From the NCBI GenBank assembly GCA_028282785.1, contig JANQHE010000003.1:1-64000 (forward strand): a stretch of 64,000 nt of DNA, given 5' to 3'. The stretch's first letter is position 1. The number at the start of each line of letters is the position of its first letter. Both the position numbers and the translations under genes were made by a program. The notes under the pieces were generated by a model, which searched no databases, was not told the DNA's origin, and saw nothing but the letters and a program-made list of their open reading frames with translations. The stretch comes from Bacteroidales bacterium (GTDB taxonomy: Bacteria; Bacteroidota; Bacteroidia; Bacteroidales; UBA12077). Below are positions 24,965-34,057 of this stretch, piece after piece.

Positions 24965-27730
24965 TTAATTTTTTATCAACTTACCACTATAAACTTTACC
25001 TGATGAAAATAATTTATAGAAGTATATTCCTGTTCTTAAGTTAGTCGCATCGAACTCAATAATGTTATCCCTTTCTATCTTTTGTTTTACCTCCAGTTGT
25101 CCGTTGCTATTATAAATATAGAGTTCTGCATCAATCATCCCAGAACCTACGTCAAATCTAAACCAATCTGATGAAGGATTCGGATAAACTTTAGCCCGCA
25201 GGTACTCTATCCTCTCATTAAAAATTGAAGTTGGTAGATCAGGCTGTGTTAGTTTAATATCAGTATAAAATCTATATTCTCCTGCTCTTACTTTTATCAT
25301 CTCTTCTGTATTACTAATGGTGAGAGTATCTCCCGAATATAATTCATACCAATCGCCTGTAGCAGGAAATGTTGTACTTACATATAATGTTGTTAAATCA
25401 AAGTTACCGACAATAACAACATTCATTTCATCATCATACAAGTTGATCGTTTTCGCCTTACCATCCTCATTAATTGTAAAATCGGTAGTTTTAAACACAT
25501 CATAATTTTGTTTCAAATTATTTAAGGTTTTATATACCTGATATATTCTAAATCTATCATCCTCATTGAAATACTCCCAGTGTATAGGCTTATTTCCTAC
25601 TCTACCATTATAATCGATCGAAATATCATATCCCAACTCGCCAAATTGCCAAATCATTTTAGGCCCCGGAATTGGAATAAAAAAGTTAGCAGCGAGTTCT
25701 ATTCGGGATAATGCGGTTGACAATTCAGTTATATCATAGCTTCCATATGTATCACCATAGGTAATATTTCCATAAACAAGTCTCTCTTCATCATGGCTTT
25801 CCATATAACTGATCAAATAAGGATTGGTCCAACCTCTTTCCTTATATGATCCCCAGGTAATGTCCGAATCTTTACCCTTTGTAGCATTAGAATATTCATG
25901 ATTAATATTTCCCCAAAGCATGATCCCGTAATCTGACAGTTCCTTTTCTTCAGTGTTATCGGCCAGATGTTCCAGAATTACATAAGCGTCGCTGTTAACC
26001 TCCCAAATTTCATCTGCCATTCTTTTTAGGATTGCAATCCGGGCACCGTCATACGCCCAACCGTCTCCTGAGGTATTCGTAAAACCTTTAGTAAAATCAA
26101 ATCTAAAACCATCCACTTTGTAATTTTCTAACCAAAAAGTATTTACACTATCAACAAATTCCCTGGTATAATCACTTTCGTGATTAAAATCGTGTCCCCA
26201 TGAATAACTAGTATTTGGTGATGTTTGATTATACCATGGATTTTCTGCAGTAGGCTGACCGTAATCGCCTGCACCGGCATCAAAATACATTTGTACCAAG
26301 GGTGACTGACTGTATGAATGGTTTAAAACCATATCGATAATTACAGCAATACTTCGTCCATGACATGAATCTATAAACGCTTTTAAATCTTCTTTGGGGC
26401 CGTAATACTTATCAGGAGCAAAATAAAAACTAGGATTATATCCCCAACTTTCGTTTCCTTCAAATTCATTAATTGGCATTAATTCAACGGCATTTATTCC
26501 AAGAGAATCCAGGTAATCCAGCGTATCAATTAAAGTTTCATAATCATGATTTGCTAAAAAATCACGAACCAATAACTCATAAATAATAAGATTTTTCTTT
26601 TCAGGAGCTACAAATCCCGTATTTTCCCATACATATTCCTGCTGGTTCAATTCCAATACTGATGCAACTTCCGTTGTTTTGGATTCGGGATAATCCAGTA
26701 TTCCGGGATAAGTTTCTTCTGTTATATATTTATCATTCGGATCACTTGTTTTTTCCGTATAAGGATCTGCAATTCTTATTTCTCCATCAATGTAGTACTG
26801 AAAAATATATTCGTGTTGTGTATTCAGATTTCCAATTGACAACCAATAATACTCTCCATCGGGAGTTCTGTTCATAATGTAATCTTCATCAAGAACCCAG
26901 TTATTGAAATCACCAATAACAAAAACAATTTCTTTATTAGGAGCAAATAAGACTAAACCTACCGAATCATCTGCCAAATAGTTTATTCCTTTTACCCAGC
27001 CTTCCGGCAGATCAGCCTCCGGAATACTCCCTCTCACGAAATAATTTACCGAATCAGCAATTTCTTCAGTTGTATTCTTAGCAATAATCTTTATTTGGTG
27101 AAGTCCGTCAACATTTTCCGTATGTAAATAATCTAAACCAGTACCTGTAACTTTTGTAACTTCAACATTATCGATTAACAAAATCATGCTATCGGATTCA
27201 TTCGATGAAGCAGTGATCCGGATTTGTTCACCAGACTGAATAATATAGTCATTTGAAGGTGAAGTTATACTTAAATTCAAGCCAGCTTGATAAACATCTG
27301 CATAGATATCACCGGCATCTGCTTCTCTACCAGTTTTTGAACCATCCGAATTTCTGAAAACAAAAGCCATTTGCAAGACAGTGTCCTCTTCTTCAACACC
27401 ATAAAATTCGTTGATACTTGGACTAATTTTCAGTTTATATAAATTATCTGAGACTTTTGTAAGCTGTGCTTTATCAGTATTCTCACTCCATTCTGCAATT
27501 ACATATTTCCAGTTACTCGGACCTGTACTCTCGTTCGTAATTACACCGGTATGTGCATAAATATCACCATCGTAATCCATTAATCCCTGATTACCTTCAT
27601 CAGCATGAAAATAAATTGTTACGGAATCACTTTCTAAAGGAAATTCCGGGTCAGTAGTAACAACCTGAGAATATCCTTTCCCAATAACAGTTAATAGTAC
27701 TAAAAAAGTTATAATAACCTTCAGCTTCAT
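24965..27730 (-). CDS. T9SS-secreted multidomain GH13 amylase
   Basis: About 921 residues from the ATG at 27730, which gives a clean signal peptide (MKLKVIITFLVLLTVIGKGYS); an ATG 24 bases upstream is possible. Order: starch-binding-like N-terminal domain, an Ig-like segment (ITSPSNDYIIQSGEQIRI), a CBM48-like domain (VFVIGDFNNWVLDEDY), the GH13 barrel with VDGFRFDFTKGF (nucleophile), YVILEHLAD (acid) and YMESHDEERL, a C-terminal beta-domain, and a type A T9SS sorting tail (VYPNPSSDWFRFDV... TGIYFYKLFSSGK). It is therefore exported and anchored or released by type IX secretion, acting on polymeric alpha-glucan outside the cell. Confidence 0.93.
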   Translation of the reverse strand: MKLKVIITFLVLLTVIGKGYSQVVTTDPEFPLESDSVTIYFHADEGNQGLMDYDGDIYAHTGVITNESTGPSNWKYVIAEWSENTDKAQLTKVSDNLYKLKISPSINEFYGVEEEDTVLQMAFVFRNSDGSKTGREADAGDIYADVYQAGLNLSITSPSNDYIIQSGEQIRITASSNESDSMILLIDNVEVTKVTGTGLDYLHTENVDGLHQIKIIAKNTTEEIADSVNYFVRGSIPEADLPEGWVKGINYLADDSVGLVLFAPNKEIVFVIGDFNNWVLDEDYIMNRTPDGEYYWLSIGNLNTQHEYIFQYYIDGEIRIADPYTEKTSDPNDKYITEETYPGILDYPESKTTEVASVLELNQQEYVWENTGFVAPEKKNLIIYELLVRDFLANHDYETLIDTLDYLDSLGINAVELMPINEFEGNESWGYNPSFYFAPDKYYGPKEDLKAFIDSCHGRSIAVIIDMVLNHSYSQSPLVQMYFDAGAGDYGQPTAENPWYNQTSPNTSYSWGHDFNHESDYTREFVDSVNTFWLENYKVDGFRFDFTKGFTNTSGDGWAYDGARIAILKRMADEIWEVNSDAYVILEHLADNTEEKELSDYGIMLWGNINHEYSNATKGKDSDITWGSYKERGWTNPYLISYMESHDEERLVYGNITYGDTYGSYDITELSTALSRIELAANFFIPIPGPKMIWQFGELGYDISIDYNGRVGNKPIHWEYFNEDDRFRIYQVYKTLNNLKQNYDVFKTTDFTINEDGKAKTINLYDDEMNVVIVGNFDLTTLYVSTTFPATGDWYELYSGDTLTISNTEEMIKVRAGEYRFYTDIKLTQPDLPTSIFNERIEYLRAKVYPNPSSDWFRFDVGSGMIDAELYIYNSNGQLEVKQKIERDNIIEFDATNLRTGIYFYKLFSSGKVYSGKLIKN

Positions 27731-27769
27731 ATGCCCCAACGTTTTAATATTCAATCTATTTATAAAATA

Positions 27770-29662
27770 TTATTTTTCTAAAATCAGAATAATAGCTTTT
27801 GTAGAATCCAGATCAAAAACCAGTTTAGAATTTTCAACTTTAAAATGATTTTCATTCAATGCATCAATATATGCACCTTCAAAATTTACAGGAATTTCTA
27901 TTGTTTTAACTTCATCTGATTTATTGAATGCGACGATTATTTCCCTTGATTCATTTTTTCGGCTGTAAGCTAAAGTTCTATTTTCATCGTCAACTAATAT
28001 AAACTCCAGCTCACCATGAACCAATACGGGATTTGATTTTCTAATTTTTATAAGCTTTTTATAAAACTTTAAAAGTTCAGTGTCCTGCTTTACTTTGTCA
28101 ACTTTACGTTCCAAATCAAATGGGTGCATTACTTCATCATCATATTCAATATCTTCCCAAACCATTGGTTTGCGAGTACAAGGATCGTCGGATCCCCACA
28201 TACCAACCTCATCACCATACCAAATATGAGGAGCGCCGATATAAGTATATTGATGAATTAACAACATCTTCTGAATTTCCCGGGTTTTTGCATCGGGTTT
28301 ATCAATTTTATAATTCTGATTTTCCCAGGGTTTTGCTCTATATTTATATTTTCCATTATTGTAAAGAGATGTTGATGTTCTTGGAGCGTCATGACTTGCC
28401 GTAAGATTCATCATTGCTTTCATGTTTTCCAATTTAATCTCGTTGAATTCCTCTTTAAGTTTTGCAACAAACTCACTTGGTTTCATTTGTTCAGGAGCAT
28501 CTGCAAAGAAGTTTCTTGCCGGACGATACCAATGATAATGCATAACAGCATCAAATACATCACCTTGCAAATAGAATTGTGGCATTAAAAGTTCATCCGG
28601 CCATGATTTCCACCAGATCTCACCAACTAAATAAGCTTCGGGGTTTATACTCCTAACTACTTTTCTAAATTCCTTCCAAAATCCAAGTGGTACTTTTTCT
28701 GCAACATCTAAACGAAAACCGTCTATTCCGTCAGAGGGATCGCCGTCGCCATTAGGATCAAGCCAACGTTTGGAAATATTAAAAATATGTTGTTTTACAG
28801 CTTCACTATGCAAATTTCCCTTTAAAGGAATATCTTCATGAGTACCTATAATATCTTTTTTCATTTCAGGCATCGTTTGTACTCCTGCCCAACCATTGTA
28901 TTTAAATTCATTTTCTTCGGTTGATGGATCATCAAAACTTATAATTTCAAACCAATCAGCATATTCCGAATCTTTACCTTTTTCCTTAACGTCTTTGAAT
29001 GCCCAAAATTCTTTACCTGTATGATTCCACGAATAATCCATAATAAGCTTTATGTCCCGGGCATGACATTCTTCAATTACTTTTAAAAATAGTTTATCTG
29101 CATTTGTCCACTTCCATGTAGCAGGGTCAACAGGGTTTTCCGAGTTTATAAGTTCAATATCTTCTTGAGGGTTAGGTCCGAAGTTTCTATCAATGTGTCT
29201 CCAGTGTCTTGGATCATATTTATGTAAAGAAGGAGAGTCGTTTAAAGGATTAAAATATATGGCGGTAACTCCAATTGATTTTATATAATCCAACTTATCT
29301 AAGACACCTTGTAAATCGCCTCCAAACCGTCTTAACTGTAAATTGTTCCATTTATCCGGCAACGGAGACTGATTGAAATATTCGTCCGGTTTGTACCAGT
29401 CACTATTCCATGCTGTTACACTCCAATTACCCGGTATACTATCCGGATATGTACCAACAATATCATTTGCAGTAGGATCATTTGTCGGATCACCATTTCT
29501 GAACCGTTCTACAAAAATCTGGTACCAAATTGCCTCATGGCTCCATTCCGGAACATAACTTATATCTTTTACAGATACTGTTTGTTCTACCTTTGTGCCC
29601 TGGTTGCAAGCAAAATTAAAACCTACAACAAAAAGAACTAATAATAAAATGTTGGATTTCAT
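27770..29662 (-). CDS. GH13 neopullulanase/amylase-like lipoprotein
   Basis: About 630 residues from the ATG at 29662, chosen because it places the signal peptide MKSNILLLVLFVVGFNFAC directly before the lipid-accepting Cys. GH13 motifs: IMDYSWNHTG, nucleophile Asp in DGFRLDVAEKV, acid Glu in YLVGEIWW and TASHDAPRT. The opening WYQIFVERFRNGDP is typical of neopullulanase/cyclomaltodextrinase-like enzymes such as SusA. It probably works in the periplasm on dextrins imported by SusCD. It is 39 bases upstream of the T9SS amylase on the same strand. Confidence 0.9.
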   Translation of the reverse strand: MKSNILLLVLFVVGFNFACNQGTKVEQTVSVKDISYVPEWSHEAIWYQIFVERFRNGDPTNDPTANDIVGTYPDSIPGNWSVTAWNSDWYKPDEYFNQSPLPDKWNNLQLRRFGGDLQGVLDKLDYIKSIGVTAIYFNPLNDSPSLHKYDPRHWRHIDRNFGPNPQEDIELINSENPVDPATWKWTNADKLFLKVIEECHARDIKLIMDYSWNHTGKEFWAFKDVKEKGKDSEYADWFEIISFDDPSTEENEFKYNGWAGVQTMPEMKKDIIGTHEDIPLKGNLHSEAVKQHIFNISKRWLDPNGDGDPSDGIDGFRLDVAEKVPLGFWKEFRKVVRSINPEAYLVGEIWWKSWPDELLMPQFYLQGDVFDAVMHYHWYRPARNFFADAPEQMKPSEFVAKLKEEFNEIKLENMKAMMNLTASHDAPRTSTSLYNNGKYKYRAKPWENQNYKIDKPDAKTREIQKMLLIHQYTYIGAPHIWYGDEVGMWGSDDPCTRKPMVWEDIEYDDEVMHPFDLERKVDKVKQDTELLKFYKKLIKIRKSNPVLVHGELEFILVDDENRTLAYSRKNESREIIVAFNKSDEVKTIEIPVNFEGAYIDALNENHFKVENSKLVFDLDSTKAIILILEK

Positions 29663-29826
29663 CTGTTTAATATTTTTAGTTATCTGAAATGAAGAAACAA
29701 AACTTGTCTGACTCAAAGCAGGATTTCCTCACATTCAGTATCTCCTGATAAATTTTAACCATTTTTACTCTTGTAATTTTAAAATGTTAAAATTCATAGT
29801 CGTTTCATGTTTCTTGAAGTTTGGGT

Positions 29827-29850
29827 AAAAAAAGCCCGCCAATGGCGGGC
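29827..29850 (-). terminator. intrinsic terminator of the susCDEF operon
   Basis: GC-rich stem GCCCGCC/GGCGGGC with a short loop and T7 on the minus strand, 20 bases after the SusF-like stop. It separates the sus genes from the two downstream amylase genes. Confidence 0.93.
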
Positions 29851-29869
29851 CATTTATCTAAATTTAATA

Positions 29870-31618
29870 TTAGTTAACAGTTATAGAACCTGTTCCGTTA
29901 ATGAAATCAAGCTCTACAGTATTTGATCCTGCTGTAACAGACACCCTTGTTTGGTCCGGCCCTGTTCCACGGAATTCAATATTACCACTCAGAATAATAA
30001 ACTCTGATTGCCACCAATCGGTAAAGTATGAATGCCACGCATACATTCTTATTTCATCAGCAACCAGGTCTTTTGTTAATGTTAATACCTGGTTAGTGTT
30101 ATCCACTGTAAACTTGGCATCAGGATTTGCCGTATCCCAACTTCCAACAGTATTACCTATTAAATATACATCAGGTTCAGTAACAGATATTTTATTTGCA
30201 TCTAAATCGACAACAACCATATAGTAACCAGCTGTTCCTGGAACCGGAACATTCTTAGTACCTATATTGTATTCTTCACTTACTACTTCAGTATCGGATC
30301 CAAAGTCTTGCCCCCATGCCTTTTCAGGTGCAAACTTAAATCCGCCGGAAGCATTCATCCATACAATTTTCCAGAATAAATTTTGATGGCTATGAACAGG
30401 TATCATTGGTAAATCGGTATTACCCCAATCCCAGTCACCTACACCATCACCTATCATATAAAGCTCCGTTTTTATTTCTTCAATTACGTACGTACCCTGT
30501 TTAAGGTTAACTGTAATTTCAAACAGTTTTTCTCCACCATCATATTGAATGTTACCATTATACCCTTTAGGTCCTATTGTTCCGGTGTTACCATCTCCAC
30601 CTAGATTACCCCAATCTAAATCACCCCAACTTTGTTGTCCAATAAACTTAAATGCAGCACCATCTTTTAGAGTAGCCTGAATAGTGAATATTCCCTCACT
30701 TTCCTTAGTAAAAGCAACAGCATTATTTGCATCCCAGGCTGATACGGATGGATCATAATCACCAACTATATATAGGTTATCATAATCATAGGTGTACGTT
30801 TCTGCTCCAAACACATATTCTTCAATTGTAAGCATACTTGTTAAATAGTTCGCTTCAATTTTATACCATCCTGAGGTACCTGTAAAAACAAAGTTTTTCA
30901 TATTATCTCCAGCTGCACTTACATTACTTGAATATGTAATCAGGCTTCCAGAATTATATGTATTATCTAAGGTATCTTGAGCCTTTAAGAATCTGAACTT
31001 CATATTATTTTCCAAATATGTAAATCCGGTATGAACACCATTATCACTATACATTAGCAATGCTTCCGAAGCATCCCAATCTACTGTTGTTGCACTACCA
31101 TAGATATACATAGTTTCCGAAATTGGAACATCCATATAAGTTGTCACGGTAAAAGGTAATGATTCGGTAAATACTGAATCCAAATCATTATGAACAAAAG
31201 ATTTAATCCTTAATTGCAAATCATATGTTTGAACAGGACCATATCCATTAGCAAGAAGTTCTGTATTTAAATTTCCCTCTGTAATTATTATGAATGTATC
31301 AGATGTGGTACTATTTTCGAATTCCATATAAGTACTAAAATCTCCTCCTAAATCAGTTACCTGAATGGAGTAATGAGTAACCAAACCTTGCCCCTCGTAT
31401 AATTGAGCAGGTTTCCAGGCTAGCGTATCCCACGCAACAGATTCATTTAATTTCAGAAGCGTAGCAGTTGTGTTATCAATACTATCTACAATCTCAGGGA
31501 CCACATTATTATAAGTAGATGGTGCCGGAGGATCATCAAAATAATCCTTTTCACAAGAGTAGATAAAAACAACTATTAATGCTATCAGTAAATATTTTAT
31601 CTTATTCATTTTGATCAA
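29870..31618 (-). CDS. SusF-like outer-membrane starch-binding lipoprotein
   Basis: 582 residues with lipobox YSC (Cys22 from the first ATG; a start three codons later is equally good). The N-terminal region (about 25-165) is a SusE/F-type fibronectin-like domain. Four tandem modules follow, each opening with a Y-x-I/Y-G...W-D pattern: YIYGSATTVDWD, YIVGDYDPSVSAWD, YMIGDGVGDWDWG and YLIGNTVGSWD. Tryptophan-rich strands in these modules (for example FTDWWQSEF) are typical glucan-stacking surfaces. It should bind starch at the cell surface beside SusD. SusF of Bacteroides thetaiotaomicron has three binding modules; here four can be counted. Confidence 0.88.
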   Translation of the reverse strand: MIKMNKIKYLLIALIVVFIYSCEKDYFDDPPAPSTYNNVVPEIVDSIDNTTATLLKLNESVAWDTLAWKPAQLYEGQGLVTHYSIQVTDLGGDFSTYMEFENSTTSDTFIIITEGNLNTELLANGYGPVQTYDLQLRIKSFVHNDLDSVFTESLPFTVTTYMDVPISETMYIYGSATTVDWDASEALLMYSDNGVHTGFTYLENNMKFRFLKAQDTLDNTYNSGSLITYSSNVSAAGDNMKNFVFTGTSGWYKIEANYLTSMLTIEEYVFGAETYTYDYDNLYIVGDYDPSVSAWDANNAVAFTKESEGIFTIQATLKDGAAFKFIGQQSWGDLDWGNLGGDGNTGTIGPKGYNGNIQYDGGEKLFEITVNLKQGTYVIEEIKTELYMIGDGVGDWDWGNTDLPMIPVHSHQNLFWKIVWMNASGGFKFAPEKAWGQDFGSDTEVVSEEYNIGTKNVPVPGTAGYYMVVVDLDANKISVTEPDVYLIGNTVGSWDTANPDAKFTVDNTNQVLTLTKDLVADEIRMYAWHSYFTDWWQSEFIILSGNIEFRGTGPDQTRVSVTAGSNTVELDFINGTGSITVN

Positions 31619-31628
31619 TTTAAATTAT

Positions 31629-32411
31629 TTATTTAGTAACTAATACCATTTCAATAGACTTTTCATCTAAATCTACTGTTATTCTATAATTTCCAGTTTC
31701 CCCTTCAAACCTATAGTTAGGGTCATCATGGCTTTCCTCCGGTGCTAATAAATTTGTTACCTCACCGGTAAAATAATCATATCCCCATTGGTCGGCAGAC
31801 CAGGAAGGTTCACTGAAGAAACGGAAATGTCCTCCATTAGTAAACTCGGTAGTAACCTCATAAAGTTGAGCTGCAATACCGGTTACTTCAACTGCTTGTT
31901 CCGGAACCCAATCACTTACTGCTGTTCCGATCATATAAATTGGATCAAAAGCATTAAAAGCAGTTACATCGAGACTAATTGTATTAGTGTATACCGGATC
32001 AAAATTTGAACCAATTGTAGCCTTTACTCTAAGCTCAATGGAAGCTTTTAATTCGGGTTTAAATCCATAATTAAGAAAAGCTGTATTAAATTCTTTAACA
32101 GTTAAAGTATCTGTTAATTCATTAATTAATGTTGTTACAATTGATGGATCTGCAAATTCATTACCTGCCGTATCCAGTTCCAGAGTATAGGTGACAGGTG
32201 TAGTTACACCAAAATCAACTGCTGACCAAGAAAATATATCAAATGTATCTGTTTCATTTTCTTCTAATAATACATATTCCGAATTTGGTAATGCTTGTAA
32301 AGTATTTGATGCAATATTATCCAATAGAACAGCAGTAGGATCATCATCTTCACAAGACATAAACGTCGCCAGAATAAGTATAAATGCTATTATAATATTG
32401 TATTTTTTCAT
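31629..32411 (-). CDS. SusE-like outer-membrane starch-binding lipoprotein
   Basis: 260 residues with lipobox FMSC (Cys20). A SusE N-terminal domain (about 35-150) precedes one binding module that opens with YMIGTAVSDWVPEQAV and contains FRFFSEPSWSADQWGYDYF. Shorter than its SusF-like neighbour, with a single module. It lies between susD and the SusF-like gene, in the order known from starch and maltodextrin loci. Confidence 0.87.
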   Translation of the reverse strand: MKKYNIIIAFILILATFMSCEDDDPTAVLLDNIASNTLQALPNSEYVLLEENETDTFDIFSWSAVDFGVTTPVTYTLELDTAGNEFADPSIVTTLINELTDTLTVKEFNTAFLNYGFKPELKASIELRVKATIGSNFDPVYTNTISLDVTAFNAFDPIYMIGTAVSDWVPEQAVEVTGIAAQLYEVTTEFTNGGHFRFFSEPSWSADQWGYDYFTGEVTNLLAPEESHDDPNYRFEGETGNYRITVDLDEKSIEMVLVTK

Positions 32412-32430
32412 TGTATTTTCTTATTTAATT

Positions 32431-34035
32431 TTAATATCCAGGATTTTGTACCAAATTAGGATTTGCATTTAAATCAGAGGAAGGAATAGGAAATAGTTTA
32501 TACTTGTCATCTGTAGATGTTCCGTCCTTAACTTTTCCTTTCCAAGGCCATATGTAATTACCACCGGTAAATTTATCATATCGTATTAAATCTGTTCTTC
32601 TGTGCGCTTCCCAATACAACTCCCTTGCACGTTCATCAAGAATAAAGTCTAAAGTTAACTGACCAGAGGTAATATCTCCCGAATCATCACCATAAGCTCT
32701 TTCTCTTAATTCGTTTACATAATTAAGAGCTGTAGTAACATCTCCACCTGTACCTCCGCGTAATACTGCTTCTGCATACATTAAGTAAACATCTGCCAAT
32801 CTAAACATAGGATAATCGGTATCTGTCCATTCATCACTTGAAGCTTGAGCTCCCGTTGAAGTTACATTTTTAAATTTAACTAAAGCATATCCATGTTCAA
32901 ATATTCCAATATCTTCAATTTCTAATGTATGGTCACCAATATAAACCATTGATTCCCAAACTTCATTTGCTCCATTTGCATCTTCAAAAGTTCTTGCTCT
33001 CTCATCATTATTAAGTGTAAACTTGTCAATTAATGCACTTGTAGTTCTAAGACCTCCCCAACCATCTGAAACACCATAATTAGTCAATAAATCAGACATG
33101 GTTCCTCCAATAGCTGCATGAACTAAAAAATTAGTACCACCCCATGATTTAGTTTGCGCTCCATCGTGTCGTACAGCAAATATTATTTCATTAGTTTGTA
33201 AATGGTTATCGGCTAAGAATAAGTCAGCATAATTTGATGATAAACTATAACCGGCATCAATAATTTTATTACAATAAGTAATACATTCGGTATATTTATC
33301 CTGCCCAATATATACTTCTGCATTTAAATAAATTTTCGCTAAAAGCATCCACGCAGCTGCTCTATCAGCTCTACCATAATCAGAAGCTCCCGGTTGCGCC
33401 ATAATATTTTCTATTTCAAGCAGCTCAGTTTCAATATATGTAAAGAGGTCGTTCCTGTTAGTTTGCTCTGGGAAAAAGGCCCCTGCATCATCATCTTCGG
33501 TAATAAATGGAGGATTTGCGAAGAAATCCATTAAATACCAATATGATAAAGCTCTTAAAAACCTAGCTTCCGCTGTATGTACTTGATATGCGTCCAATCC
33601 ATCTGCTCTTCTGATAAATTCGTTGCACAATGTTACTTCAAATACCAATCTATTGTATAAACCTGCAATAAACAGGTCTGCCGCAGTCCATGTATGATAA
33701 TGGAAATCTTTAATGGTTTTATCATTCCAACCAACAACAGCTTCATCAGTTGTTAATTCCTGGGCCATCCAAACTTGTCTTAAGAAATGAGATTCACCCT
33801 CGTCTCCAACTAATATATCCCTGTCACCAGCTGGTCCTTGTTGTCCGGTTACTGATAATCCGGCATAACACTTAGCTAAAAGTTGCAAATATGCCGATTC
33901 GTCTTCGAATACATTATTAGGTGTTAATACATCTTTATCAATTGGTTCCGTATCAAGATCATTAATACAAGACACAACTAACAAGGATATTAACAGCAAC
34001 CCTATATAAGTTATTTTATTAATTTTTATATTCAT
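32431..34035 (-). CDS. susD: SusD/RagB starch-binding outer-membrane lipoprotein
   Basis: 534 residues with signal peptide and lipobox VVSC (Cys23), N-terminal TPR-like region, and the SusD C-terminal signature (LDFILDERARELYWEAHRRTDLIRYDKF, then LFPIPSSDLNANPNLVQNPGY). It caps the SusC barrel and binds glycan during import. Twenty-two bases follow the susC stop. Starch/maltodextrin specificity is inferred from the locus. Confidence 0.95.
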   Translation of the reverse strand: MNIKINKITYIGLLLISLLVVSCINDLDTEPIDKDVLTPNNVFEDESAYLQLLAKCYAGLSVTGQQGPAGDRDILVGDEGESHFLRQVWMAQELTTDEAVVGWNDKTIKDFHYHTWTAADLFIAGLYNRLVFEVTLCNEFIRRADGLDAYQVHTAEARFLRALSYWYLMDFFANPPFITEDDDAGAFFPEQTNRNDLFTYIETELLEIENIMAQPGASDYGRADRAAAWMLLAKIYLNAEVYIGQDKYTECITYCNKIIDAGYSLSSNYADLFLADNHLQTNEIIFAVRHDGAQTKSWGGTNFLVHAAIGGTMSDLLTNYGVSDGWGGLRTTSALIDKFTLNNDERARTFEDANGANEVWESMVYIGDHTLEIEDIGIFEHGYALVKFKNVTSTGAQASSDEWTDTDYPMFRLADVYLMYAEAVLRGGTGGDVTTALNYVNELRERAYGDDSGDITSGQLTLDFILDERARELYWEAHRRTDLIRYDKFTGGNYIWPWKGKVKDGTSTDDKYKLFPIPSSDLNANPNLVQNPGY

Positions 34036-34057
34036 GATATCTATTTTTTATTTTTTA

